This document shows, one piece after another, positions 48,833 to 58,285 of a stretch of 64,000 bases of DNA. The DNA is from Commensalibacter melissae (GTDB taxonomy: Bacteria > Pseudomonadota > Alphaproteobacteria > Acetobacterales > Acetobacteraceae), in the NCBI RefSeq assembly GCF_003691365.1, contig NZ_CP033087.1, positions 882,501 through 946,500 on the forward strand, read 5' to 3'. The notes under the pieces are model-generated. The model worked only from the letters and a program-made list of their open reading frames with translations, was not told the origin of the DNA and made no database searches. Positions within the stretch are counted from its first letter, which is position 1. Every line of letters begins with the position of its first letter. The translations under genes were made by a program, and so were the position numbers.

Positions 48833-50476
48833 ATGAATGAAACTGCAAACGATTTTGCCTTTCTTCCCTTAGGAGGAACAGGTGAAATTGGTATGAATTT
48901 TAATTTATATCGTCTTAATGGGTCATGGCTTGCATTTGATTGTGGCATTGGTTTTAGTGGTAACGACATGCCGGAAGCCGATATTCTGGTGCCTGATCCT
49001 GAGTTCATCATTCGATATAAAGATAGTTTGTTAGGATTGGTTATCACTCACGCACATGAAGATCATATCGGTGCGATAACATATCTTTGGGAAGCATTGG
49101 AGTGTCCAATCTATGCAACGTCGTTTGCCGCTTCAATTATTAGAAGAAAATTGAGAGAGGCTAACTTACTAAATGATGTCACAATTCATCTGATTGATAT
49201 TGGAGCCCGTATCAGAATTGGGGAATTTGATCTGGAATTTATACCTGTAACGCATTCTATACCTGAAGCGCAAAGTGTTGTAATTCGCACTCCTTATGGA
49301 ACAGTATTACATACAGGTGACTGGAAATTCGATCCTGATCCTGTAATAGGTCATCCAACAAATCTTTCAAAATTTGCCGAGATAGGTGATGAAGGTGTTT
49401 TGGCAATGATTTGTGATAGTACGAATGCGATTGTCAGACGTGCGCCTGAATCAGAGGGTGCCGTCAGAAAAAGCATGGTTGATCTTATTGCCAATATCAG
49501 GGGAAGAGTTGCAGTAACTTGTTTCGCAAGTAATGTCTCAAGGATCGAGACGATTGCTTATGCAGCAAAACAGGCAAATCGCCCTGTGGTAATTATTGGC
49601 CGCTCTTTGCAGAATATTGAAATTGCAGCACGTGAAAATGGATATTTTCGTGATATTCCTCCGTTTTATACGGAACAGAATATGAATGAAATTGATCAGG
49701 AAAATGTTGTATTCATTATTACGGGAAGTCAAGGTGAGGAAAGATCAGCCTTAACCCGTATTTCCTATGATACACATCAACATATATCTTTTGGTGTTGG
49801 AGATACTGTTATTTACAGCAGTCGTACAATTCCCGGTAATGAATTGGCAATCATGCGTGTACAGGATAATCTGGTGCGTCGCGGGGTCAGGGTAATAACA
49901 TCCGTAGATCATTTGGTTCATGTTTCAGGACATGCCAGTCATGATGAAGTTACAGAATTATATAAACTGGTAAAACCAAAATACGGTATTCCTGTTCATG
50001 GTGAGTGGATTCATTTGAATGCACAGGCGGAAATTGCCAAGTCTTGTAACTCTGAACCTATCCTGCTTGAGGATGGAGATATCATTCAATTGGCACCAGG
50101 ACCAACCAAAATTGTAAATAGTGTACCTTATGGCCGCTTGACGGTTGATGGAAACAGGCTTTTATCCATAGATGGGAACGTATTGGCGGCACGTCGACGC
50201 ATGCTTTATAACGGTGTTATTGTTGCAAGTTTTGCAGTGGATGATGAGGGTATGTTGTTGAGTGATCCAAATATAAGCGCGCCCGGTTTACTGGATCAGT
50301 ATGATGATTGTGATCTGATTATTGATAATTTTGCCGATGCAATTGAACAATTGCCAAGAACAGTTCGGTTGAATGACGAAGAATTAATTGACAAATCGAA
50401 ATCAATACTAAGACGTATTCTGGGGCGTAAGCTTGGTAAAAAACCGCTTATCGAGGTTCACGTCATACGGTTGTGA
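48833..50476 (+). CDS. rnj: Ribonuclease J
   Basis: 547 residues. Metallo-beta-lactamase plus beta-CASP domains acting as exo- and endoribonuclease in RNA maturation and decay. The metal site HAHEDH is in LVITHAHEDHIGAI, with further ligands in THSIPEA and in HTGDWKFDP. beta-CASP is marked by GSQGEERSALTRIS and HVSGHASHDE. ATG 48833 has AAAAGGA upstream. The birA-coaX-rnj order is typical for alphaproteobacteria. Confidence 0.95.
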   Translation: MNETANDFAFLPLGGTGEIGMNFNLYRLNGSWLAFDCGIGFSGNDMPEADILVPDPEFIIRYKDSLLGLVITHAHEDHIGAITYLWEALECPIYATSFAASIIRRKLREANLLNDVTIHLIDIGARIRIGEFDLEFIPVTHSIPEAQSVVIRTPYGTVLHTGDWKFDPDPVIGHPTNLSKFAEIGDEGVLAMICDSTNAIVRRAPESEGAVRKSMVDLIANIRGRVAVTCFASNVSRIETIAYAAKQANRPVVIIGRSLQNIEIAARENGYFRDIPPFYTEQNMNEIDQENVVFIITGSQGEERSALTRISYDTHQHISFGVGDTVIYSSRTIPGNELAIMRVQDNLVRRGVRVITSVDHLVHVSGHASHDEVTELYKLVKPKYGIPVHGEWIHLNAQAEIAKSCNSEPILLEDGDIIQLAPGPTKIVNSVPYGRLTVDGNRLLSIDGNVLAARRRMLYNGVIVASFAVDDEGMLLSDPNISAPGLLDQYDDCDLIIDNFADAIEQLPRTVRLNDEELIDKSKSILRRILGRKLGKKPLIEVHVIRL

Positions 50477-50547
50477 TATTCTATTGATATTGAGTAATAT
50501 TGATCGATTGTAATGTTTCATAAAAATATGGTTTTAATAGGATAAAT

Positions 50548-51870
50548 ATGCGTCTATCGTCCAGTTTTCTTCCAACTTTAAAAGAAGATCCAGCTGAAGC
50601 TCAAATTATCTCTCATCGTCTCATGTTAAGAACAGGAATGGTTCGGCAAATGTCTTCTGGCATTTATGCATGGCTGCCCTTGGGATTGAGAGTTCTTGAC
50701 AATATATCGAGAATTGTGAGGGAAGAACAAAATGCTATCAATGCACAGGAAGTTTTGATGCCAACTTTGCAATCGGCGGATTTATGGAAACGTTCTGGGC
50801 GTTATGATGCTTATGGACCGGAAATGCTTCGTATTGTTGATCGTCACAAACGTGATCTTTTATATGGTCCCACGAATGAAGAAATGATAACGGATATATT
50901 TGGACAATTTATAAAATCCTATAAAGAACTTCCACAGCTTTTATACCAAATTCAGTGGAAGTTCAGGGATGAAATTCGTCCACGTTTCGGTGTGATGCGC
51001 GGACGGGAATTCTATATGAAAGATGGATACAGTTTTGATCTTAATTATGAAGATGCCGTTGTAACCTATCATAAAATGATGCTTTCTTATCTCAGGACAT
51101 TTCAAAGAATTGGTGTGAAAGCAATTCCAATGTTGGCTGATACAGGTCCGATAGGCGGGGACTTAAGCCATGAATTTATTATTTTGGCACCTACGGGTGA
51201 AAGCGGGATCTATTTTGATTCTGATTTCACGGAACAGAACTGGCTTGAAATGCCGGTTGATACAAATGATAAGGAATCCTTGGCCGCTTTCTTCCAACGT
51301 ATGACACGATTTTATGCCGCCACTGATGAAAAACATGATCAGAATGAGTGGCAAAAAGTTCCAGAATCCAGACGCTGTGAAGGACGTGGAATTGAGGTAG
51401 GTCAAATCTTCTATTTTGGAACAAAATATACAGAGGCAATGAATGTTTCTGTGATAGGGCCTGATAGTGACAAAATAAATCCTCACATGGGTTCTTACGG
51501 TATTGGGGTTTCCCGTCTTGTCGGGGCAATAATTGAATCATCACATGATGATCAGGGGATAATATGGCCAGATACTATTGCTCCTTTCAAAGCCGTGATT
51601 ATTAATTTGGGATTGAAGAATCAAGCTTGTAAGGATGCTTGTGAAGCATTGTATAAAATGGATCAAGAACAGTTGTTGTATGATGATCGTGATGAACGGG
51701 CAGGAGTGAAATTTGCAGATGCTGATTTGATGGGGCACCCTTGGCAAATTATTATCGGTCCAAGAGGGATAGGTAATAATGTTGTCGAGATTAAACGTCG
51801 TGAAACCGGCGAAAGAACGGAAGTATCTATAGAACAGGTGATGAATTATATTTCCTCTTATCAAGGGTAA
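50548..51870 (+). CDS. proS: Prolyl-tRNA synthetase, short type without editing domain
   Basis: 440 residues. Class II motifs: motif 1 region [19 protein letters not shown]-like ([11 protein letters not shown]), motif 2 around [32 protein letters not shown] in parts, and motif 3 [13 protein letters not shown]. The large INS editing domain of E. coli ProS is missing, as in other alphaproteobacteria. The C-terminal anticodon-binding domain is present ([18 protein letters not shown]). Confidence 0.96.
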   Translation: MRLSSSFLPTLKEDPAEAQIISHRLMLRTGMVRQMSSGIYAWLPLGLRVLDNISRIVREEQNAINAQEVLMPTLQSADLWKRSGRYDAYGPEMLRIVDRHKRDLLYGPTNEEMITDIFGQFIKSYKELPQLLYQIQWKFRDEIRPRFGVMRGREFYMKDGYSFDLNYEDAVVTYHKMMLSYLRTFQRIGVKAIPMLADTGPIGGDLSHEFIILAPTGESGIYFDSDFTEQNWLEMPVDTNDKESLAAFFQRMTRFYAATDEKHDQNEWQKVPESRRCEGRGIEVGQIFYFGTKYTEAMNVSVIGPDSDKINPHMGSYGIGVSRLVGAIIESSHDDQGIIWPDTIAPFKAVIINLGLKNQACKDACEALYKMDQEQLLYDDRDERAGVKFADADLMGHPWQIIIGPRGIGNNVVEIKRRETGERTEVSIEQVMNYISSYQG

Positions 51871-51877
51871 TGGATTT

Positions 51878-53137
51878 ATGTTTGGCTCTTTTGAAAGAAT
51901 GGTTGCAAAACGATATCTTCGTGCTAGAAAAGGCGAGCGTTTTGTTTCAATAATAGCTATTTTTTCATTGATAGGAATAGCCTTGGGTGTTGGAACATTA
52001 ATAGTCGTCATGGCTGTCATGAACGGTTTCAAGGCTGATTTATTGGGACGTATACTAGGCTTGAATGGAGATTTGAGTGTATACAGTCAATCTTATGATG
52101 GGCCAACCTCTTTAAGGGGATATAATAATTTATCCAACAGAATTGAACAAATGCCCCATATTACATCAGCCATTCCCTTTATTGAAGGACAAGTGTTGAT
52201 AAGTGCTGGAAATTTCAACTCTGGTGGAATGGTTAGGGGAATGACAGCTTCTGGTTTGGAAAAACTCAAGGTCATTAGTAAAACCCTTGATCCAACAGTT
52301 TTGAAACAATTTCAAGGCGATGATGTCATCATTATTGGTGAAACTCTTGCTGAGCAAGCAAATCTGGGAGTTGGTTCAAGGTTAACTTTAATTTCACCTA
52401 AAGGGTCCGCAACAGTAATGGGTAATATTCCCAGAATCAAATCCTATAGAATTATTGGTATTTTTGATTCTGGTATGCATGAATATAATTCCAGTTATGT
52501 TTTTTTACCGATGCGGGCTGCACAGAAATATTTTCAGCTTGATGATGAGGTAACAGGAATCCAGATATTCTCGAATGATTCAACCCATATTCAAGCTGTT
52601 ACGCATCAACTTGAGAATTCGTTTAGAAATGATAATCTGAAATTTGTTGATTGGACTCAGAGCAACAATGCTTTTTTTGGGGCAGTGCAAGTTGAACAGA
52701 ATGTGATGTTTCTTATTCTGGCGTTAATTATATTGGTTGCTGCTTTTAATGTCATATCCTCTTTGATTATGATGGTCAAGGATAAAACACGTGATATTGC
52801 AATACTTAGAACCATGGGGGCATCACGTGGTGCGATAATGCGGATATTCCTGATGTGCGGGGCATCTGTTGGGGTAACAGGAACATTGATAGGTACTATA
52901 TTGGGAATTTTATTTTGTAAAAATATAGAACATATACGTCAGGGTTTGCAAAAAATCACGGGAACTAATCTATTTAATCCTGAGGTTTATTATCTTGAAC
53001 ATTTGCCGGCTAAGTTAGATTGGTCAGATGTGATACAGGTTGTGTCAATGGCTTTGTTCCTTTCTTTACTGGCCACATTATACCCATCTTGGAAAGCGGC
53101 AAAAACGGATCCAGTTGAGGCGTTGAGAAATGAATAA
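51878..53137 (+). CDS. lolC: Lipoprotein-releasing system membrane subunit LolC/LolE
   Basis: 419 residues, four membrane helices (one near residues 20-45, three in the C-terminal 150) around a large periplasmic MacB-like domain. It begins with the family pattern FERMVAKRYLRARKGERFVSIIAIFSLIGIALGVGTLI in parts. A single LolC/E-type gene before lolD suggests a homodimeric permease (LolF-like), common outside gammaproteobacteria. Seven bases follow proS. The 3' end overlaps lolD by eight bases. Confidence 0.93.
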   Translation: MFGSFERMVAKRYLRARKGERFVSIIAIFSLIGIALGVGTLIVVMAVMNGFKADLLGRILGLNGDLSVYSQSYDGPTSLRGYNNLSNRIEQMPHITSAIPFIEGQVLISAGNFNSGGMVRGMTASGLEKLKVISKTLDPTVLKQFQGDDVIIIGETLAEQANLGVGSRLTLISPKGSATVMGNIPRIKSYRIIGIFDSGMHEYNSSYVFLPMRAAQKYFQLDDEVTGIQIFSNDSTHIQAVTHQLENSFRNDNLKFVDWTQSNNAFFGAVQVEQNVMFLILALIILVAAFNVISSLIMMVKDKTRDIAILRTMGASRGAIMRIFLMCGASVGVTGTLIGTILGILFCKNIEHIRQGLQKITGTNLFNPEVYYLEHLPAKLDWSDVIQVVSMALFLSLLATLYPSWKAAKTDPVEALRNE

Positions 53138-53819
53138 TCAAGTTGTCCTTCAGTTAGATAAAATTTCACATGCCTATAAAAATGGTGATGAGAACCTTCA
53201 AATTTTGCACAATGCTGATTTTACGCTCAACCATGGTGAAATTGTTGCCCTGATTGCTCCTTCTGGTACGGGTAAATCAACCTTGTTGCATATTGCAGGA
53301 TTGCTTGAAAAACCCCAAAAGGGCGAAATTATTATTCAAGCTCGAAAATCTTCCAGATTGAATGATCGGGAAAGAACGCAATTAAGATTAAATTCAATAG
53401 GATTTGTTTATCAGTTTCATCATTTGCTTGCAGAATTTACTGCCTTGGAAAATGTTTTGATACCACAATTGATAGCAAGGAGTTCTAAAACGAAAGCGGT
53501 AAATATAGGTAGGGACTGGTTAAAGAAATTTGGTCTTGGTCATCGTGTCGATCATTACCCAGGAAAGTTGTCTGGTGGAGAGAAACAGCGGGTTGCAATT
53601 GCACGGGCTTTGGTAAATTCACCAAAAATTCTATTGGCGGATGAACCAACGGGAAATTTAGATGAAAAGAATTCCGAGCATGTTTTTAATTTGCTGTTAC
53701 AGGTTGTACGTAGTGAAGGTTTGACGGCTTTGATCGTTACTCATAATCATTGCCTAGCCACCAAAATGGATCGGGTTGTTACCTTGCATGAGGGCAAAAT
53801 AATTCCTTGTCATTTATAA
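53130..53819 (+). CDS. lolD: Lipoprotein-releasing ABC ATPase LolD
   Basis: 229 residues. ATPase of the complex that extracts lipoproteins from the inner membrane for LolA. Walker A is APSGTGKST (Ala in place of the usual leading Gly), signature LSGGEKQRVAIARAL, Walker B ILLADEPTGNLD, and VTHN with the switch His. It overlaps lolC, so the two are translated together. Confidence 0.95.
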   Translation: MNNQVVLQLDKISHAYKNGDENLQILHNADFTLNHGEIVALIAPSGTGKSTLLHIAGLLEKPQKGEIIIQARKSSRLNDRERTQLRLNSIGFVYQFHHLLAEFTALENVLIPQLIARSSKTKAVNIGRDWLKKFGLGHRVDHYPGKLSGGEKQRVAIARALVNSPKILLADEPTGNLDEKNSEHVFNLLLQVVRSEGLTALIVTHNHCLATKMDRVVTLHEGKIIPCHL

Positions 53820-53836
53820 TAAGGTATAAAACATAG

Positions 53837-56800
53837 ATGTCTCTTGCCTCTTTTATCCATCTTCGTAGCCATTCTGCATATTCACTAAGTCAGGGGGCTA
53901 TTCGCATACCTCAAATGGTTAAGCTGGCCAAGACAATGAACATGCCAGCTATCGCAATTACGGATACAGGAAATTTGTTTGGGGCATTAGAATTTTCAAA
54001 AACCTGTGTTGAAGCAGGCATACAGCCGATTATTGGATCTCAGATCGGTATTCCCGTTTTAGGTGAGCAACCGCGTCATATTACAAATTGGCCAATTGTT
54101 TTGTTGGCTCAAAATGATATTGGATTGTTGAATTTACAATTTCTTTCATCAGAAGGTTTTCTAAATGGAGATCCATCGGATCCCTTTGTCAATGTAGATA
54201 CAATATGTGAACATTCAGAGGGTTTGATTCTTTTGACTGGTGGAACACGGGGGCCTATATTTCAATTATTATCTGAGGGTCAGGAAAAGCATGCATCTAT
54301 GTTGCTTGAACAGTTTGCAAAAGCTTTTCCAGGGCGTTTGGCTGTTGAATTGCAACGTCATAATCTGGCTGAGGAAAAATCGGTTGAGCCAGGTTTAATC
54401 GATCTGGCAGACCGGTATGGCTTACCCCTTGTAGCAACAAATGAATGTTTTTTTCCGACTCCTGAATTGTACGAGGCGCACGATGCGTTAATTTGTATCG
54501 CGCAGGGATGCACTGTTGATATGCAGGATCGTTGGAGAGTTACACCTGAACACTGGTTCAAGCCTCCGGAAATGATGTGCGCTCTGTTTTCGGATCTTCC
54601 TGAAGCATGCGGTAACACGATTGAAATCGCAAAACGGTGTGCAGTTAAAATTGAAACCAGAAAACCTATGCTGCCACATAGTAGAAAAATAAAGGCGGGG
54701 ACAACGGCCGAGGATACGCTTGAACATATGGCAAAAACAGGTCTGGAAAAACGTTTGATATCCATATGCGATCTTACACAAGATCATCGCCAGAAATATG
54801 TGGATCGTCTTGATTACGAAATAAATATTATCAAGAATATGGGGTTTTCAGGTTATTTTCTTATAGTTGCTGATTTTATTCAGTGGGCCAAGGAACATGA
54901 TATTCCTGTCGGACCGGGAAGGGGATCTGGGGCAGGATCCTTGGTGGCCTGGGCATTGACGATTACTGATTTGGATCCTTTGCGCTTTAATTTGCTGTTT
55001 GAGCGCTTTTTAAATCCTGAACGTGTTTCAATGCCGGATTTTGACATCGATTTTTGTCAAGACCGACGAGATGAAGTCATTGAATATGTAAGACAAGCCT
55101 ATGGAACCAATCAGGTGGCACAGATTATAACTTTCGGAAAATTGGCTGCGCGTGCTGCTGTTCGTGATGTTGGTCGTGTTCTTGGATTTCCTTTCGGAAT
55201 GGTCAATAAGGTTGCTGAACTCATACCAAACAATCCCGCCCATCCAGTTACCTTGAAACAGGCCATTGAAACTGAACCTAGATTGCAGGAAATGCAGGCA
55301 ACAGATGAAAATATACATCGTCTTTTACAAGTGGCTTTGCAGTTGGAGGGATTATACCGTCATGCAGGTACGCACGCAGCGGGTGTGGTCATAGGGGATC
55401 GTCCGCTGGTTGAACTTGTGCCACTTTATCGTGATCCAAAAAGTGATATGCTTGTTACGCAATATAATATGAAATTTGTCGAACAGGTTGGGTTGGTTAA
55501 ATTTGACTTTTTAGGATTAACCACCCTGACGATTTTGCAGCGAGCCGTTAAAATGCTGGAAAAGTTGGGACAACATATTGATCTGTCGAAAATTCCGCTT
55601 GATGATACCCTGACTTATGAAATGTTGAGTCGAGGTGAATCCGGAGGCGTTTTTCAATTTGAAGGCGCCGGGATGCGTGATGTTTTGCGTCAAATGCAGC
55701 CCAGTCGTATAGAGGATCTGATTGCTGCTGTCGCTTTGTACCGACCAGGCCCGATGGCCAATATTCCCGATTATTGCCGACGTAAGCATGGAGAGGAATG
55801 GCAATCACCGCATGAAAAAATAAGGGATATTCTTGAAGAGACTTATGGCATCATGGTCTATCAAGAACAGGTCATGCAAATTGCCCAGAGATTGGCTAAT
55901 TACAGTCTTGGGGGGGCGGATCTCTTACGTCGAGCAATGGGTAAGAAAATTCGTTCCGAAATGGATAAGCAGCGTGAGATTTTTACTGAAGGTGCAACTA
56001 AAAATGGTATTGATCGGCAAAAAGCGATAGAGATATTTGATTTGATGGCGCGGTTTGCTGATTATGGGTTCAATAAATCCCACGCCGCTGCTTATGCTCT
56101 GGTTTCTTATCAGACAGCATGGATGAAAGCGAATTATCCAGTGGCTTTTTTTGCTGCGTGTATGTCACTGGCACGAGAAAAGACGGATAAATTAGCCATT
56201 CTTCGACAAGAGGCGAAAAGAATTGGTATTTCTGTCTTGCCTCCTGATATCAACAAATCCGGTGCTGATTTTGAAATTGAGAAACAACCTGATGGCAGTT
56301 TGGCTATACGCTATGCATTAGCTGCGGTTAAAAGAGCGGGTTTTAGCGCCATGGAAGCCTTGGTTCATGATCGGGATGGTCGAGATTTCAAAAATCTTGC
56401 AGATTTTGCCGAACGCATTGATTATCAGAATTTAAATAAGGGCCAACTTGAAAATCTTGCCAAGGCGGGTGTTTTTGATTCAATCGAAAATAACAGACAT
56501 AAGGTTTTTGCATCAGCCGAAGTGATTTTACGGAGAGCCCATGCACGAAAAGAGGAAAAAGCAAGTGGCCAAATTGGATTATTTCAAAATGCCACGGCAC
56601 AAATGGCAGAACCGTTAAAAATTAACAGTGTGGCTGAATGGCCCGAAATTGAACGGTTAACTTTGGAAGCTGAGGCAATAGGCTATCATATGACAGCCCA
56701 CCCACTAGATTCGTTTAGGGCTTTACTGATCAAATTGGGAATACAACCGATAAATAATCTCGAAACAATTGCTCGTTCCGGTGAGGGAAGAATTAAACTT

Positions 56801-57268
56801 GCTGGCTGTATATTAAATTGTAAGGAACGTCCTACCCGTAAAGGAACCAAAATGGCTTGGGTTGGATTATCGGATAAAACTGGAGCCTGTGAGATAACTT
56901 TTTTTTCTGAAAGTTTGAACCGTTTCCGTGATTTGCTTGTGACTGGTAAAATGGTTATCGTAACGGTTGATTTAAGATTGGATGCAGAAAATTTGCGTAT
57001 AACGGCAAATCACGTGGAAGATCTTGAAACATCGATATCTGGTTTGGTCAAGGAACTCAAAATATGGATTGATGACGTCCAAGCTGTAGAAACAATTTCA
57101 AAATTGTTAGAAAATACGCAGAAAGGCAATGGTAAAATCATTTTAATTCCCAATCTTGTTCAGCAACAAGAAGTGGAAATTTTATTACCAGGATACTATA
57201 ATGTATCACCCGTTCTCGCACAGCATATCAAAGTGATCAATGGCGTTGAAAAAGTAGATCAATTCTAA
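53837..57268 (+). CDS. dnaE: DNA polymerase III alpha subunit
   Basis: 1143 residues, full length. The N-terminal PHP domain (FIHLRSHSAYSLSQGA, ITDTGNLFGALEF) is followed by the polymerase palm. Catalytic Asp lie in PDFDIDFCQDRRDEVIEYV, and the GPGRGSGAGSLVAWAL motif is present. The helix-hairpin-helix region contains DYGFNKSHAAAYALVSYQTAWMK in parts. An OB-fold nucleic-acid-binding segment is near residue 990, with a C-terminal tau-binding part. It is the main replicative polymerase, in the conserved neighbourhood proS-lolCD-dnaE. Confidence 0.98.
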   Translation: MSLASFIHLRSHSAYSLSQGAIRIPQMVKLAKTMNMPAIAITDTGNLFGALEFSKTCVEAGIQPIIGSQIGIPVLGEQPRHITNWPIVLLAQNDIGLLNLQFLSSEGFLNGDPSDPFVNVDTICEHSEGLILLTGGTRGPIFQLLSEGQEKHASMLLEQFAKAFPGRLAVELQRHNLAEEKSVEPGLIDLADRYGLPLVATNECFFPTPELYEAHDALICIAQGCTVDMQDRWRVTPEHWFKPPEMMCALFSDLPEACGNTIEIAKRCAVKIETRKPMLPHSRKIKAGTTAEDTLEHMAKTGLEKRLISICDLTQDHRQKYVDRLDYEINIIKNMGFSGYFLIVADFIQWAKEHDIPVGPGRGSGAGSLVAWALTITDLDPLRFNLLFERFLNPERVSMPDFDIDFCQDRRDEVIEYVRQAYGTNQVAQIITFGKLAARAAVRDVGRVLGFPFGMVNKVAELIPNNPAHPVTLKQAIETEPRLQEMQATDENIHRLLQVALQLEGLYRHAGTHAAGVVIGDRPLVELVPLYRDPKSDMLVTQYNMKFVEQVGLVKFDFLGLTTLTILQRAVKMLEKLGQHIDLSKIPLDDTLTYEMLSRGESGGVFQFEGAGMRDVLRQMQPSRIEDLIAAVALYRPGPMANIPDYCRRKHGEEWQSPHEKIRDILEETYGIMVYQEQVMQIAQRLANYSLGGADLLRRAMGKKIRSEMDKQREIFTEGATKNGIDRQKAIEIFDLMARFADYGFNKSHAAAYALVSYQTAWMKANYPVAFFAACMSLAREKTDKLAILRQEAKRIGISVLPPDINKSGADFEIEKQPDGSLAIRYALAAVKRAGFSAMEALVHDRDGRDFKNLADFAERIDYQNLNKGQLENLAKAGVFDSIENNRHKVFASAEVILRRAHARKEEKASGQIGLFQNATAQMAEPLKINSVAEWPEIERLTLEAEAIGYHMTAHPLDSFRALLIKLGIQPINNLETIARSGEGRIKLAGCILNCKERPTRKGTKMAWVGLSDKTGACEITFFSESLNRFRDLLVTGKMVIVTVDLRLDAENLRITANHVEDLETSISGLVKELKIWIDDVQAVETISKLLENTQKGNGKIILIPNLVQQQEVEILLPGYYNVSPVLAQHIKVINGVEKVDQF

Positions 57269-57396
57269 AAAATAAAAAATTATAATAAAGTTTTTTGAAA
57301 TAATTTGTTAATCGGGCTAGTTAAAACATCATAAATGATAAATAGTTATTAATATTTTACAATAGGTTTAATCAGTTATAAATCATAGAGATTTGA

Positions 57397-58209
57397 ATGA
57401 TAGAGAATAAAATCAAAAGAATTACTGTTCCCCAGATATTGGCAAAAAAAAATAAGGAACCAATTGTTTCCTTGACTGCCTATACTGCTTCAGTTGCACA
57501 AATTGTGGATCCTCATGTTGATTTAATACTTGTGGGTGATTCACTCGGGATGGTCATTTACGGATTTGACACGACTTTGGCCGTGACAGTTGAAATGATG
57601 ATCGAACATGGCAAGGCTGTTATGCGTGGATCAAAAAATGCGTGTGTTATGGTTGATTTACCTTTCGCCTCCTATCAGGAAAATCCGCAGCAGGCCTTTA
57701 GGAACGCAGCACGCATATTGCAGGAAACGGGTGCAGCGGCAGTTAAATTGGAAGGTGGGGAGGAAATGGCTGAAACCGTTGAATTTCTTGTCAAAAGAGG
57801 TATACCTGTTTGTGGACATGTTGGATTGATGCCTCAAGCTGTTCAAACCATGGGTGGGTTTAAAATTGCAGGAAAAAATGCCAAACAAATTGAAAAAGTC
57901 ATGCGGGATAGTAATGCTATTGCCAATGCGGGTGCTTTTGCAATTGTTTTGGAGGGAGTGGTTGAATCAGTGGCAAAAACAATTACTGAACAATTATCAA
58001 TTCTAACAATTGGAATAGGTGCTTCTCCAGCCTGTGATGGACAAGTCTTGGTATGTGATGATATTTTTGGCGTTTTTCAGGGATTTAAACCAAAATTTGT
58101 TAAACGGTATGCCCAAATTGGTCAAACAATGGAAGAGGCAGTCAAATCTTATGCCATGGAAGTCAGATCCAGAACTTTTCCAAGCGCTGAATTCTGTTTT
58201 GAAAAATAG
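57397..58209 (+). CDS. panB: 3-methyl-2-oxobutanoate hydroxymethyltransferase
   Basis: 270 residues, TIM-barrel enzyme of pantothenate synthesis that adds a hydroxymethyl group from methylene-THF to ketoisovalerate. Signatures are [32 protein letters not shown] (metal-binding Asp), [29 protein letters not shown] and [11 protein letters not shown]. The 127-base AT-rich gap after dnaE gives it room for its own promoter. A bidirectional terminator separates it from htpG. Confidence 0.96.
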   Translation: MIENKIKRITVPQILAKKNKEPIVSLTAYTASVAQIVDPHVDLILVGDSLGMVIYGFDTTLAVTVEMMIEHGKAVMRGSKNACVMVDLPFASYQENPQQAFRNAARILQETGAAAVKLEGGEEMAETVEFLVKRGIPVCGHVGLMPQAVQTMGGFKIAGKNAKQIEKVMRDSNAIANAGAFAIVLEGVVESVAKTITEQLSILTIGIGASPACDGQVLVCDDIFGVFQGFKPKFVKRYAQIGQTMEEAVKSYAMEVRSRTFPSAEFCFEK

Positions 58210-58236
58210 ACTAAATATTTCTTGTTTAAGGTTTTG

Positions 58237-58272
58237 AAAAAGGCGAGCATTCATTGATGCATCGCCATTTTT
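58237..58272. terminator. Bidirectional terminator between panB and htpG
   Basis: GGCGAGCAT (58242-58250) pairs with ATGCATCGCC (58257-58266) with one bulged A. It is flanked by an A run (58237-58241) and a T run (58268-58272), so it works for both converging genes. Confidence 0.85.
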
Positions 58273-58285
58273 GATATATCTAGGA

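Noticed and set aside
51541-52032. 163-codon minus-strand frame across proS-lolC
   Set aside because: It spans the overlap of two well-supported plus-strand genes, has no plausible start site, and its protein resembles nothing.
54358-54765. 135-codon minus-strand frame inside dnaE
   Set aside because: Shadow of the conserved DnaE reading frame, with no family resemblance.
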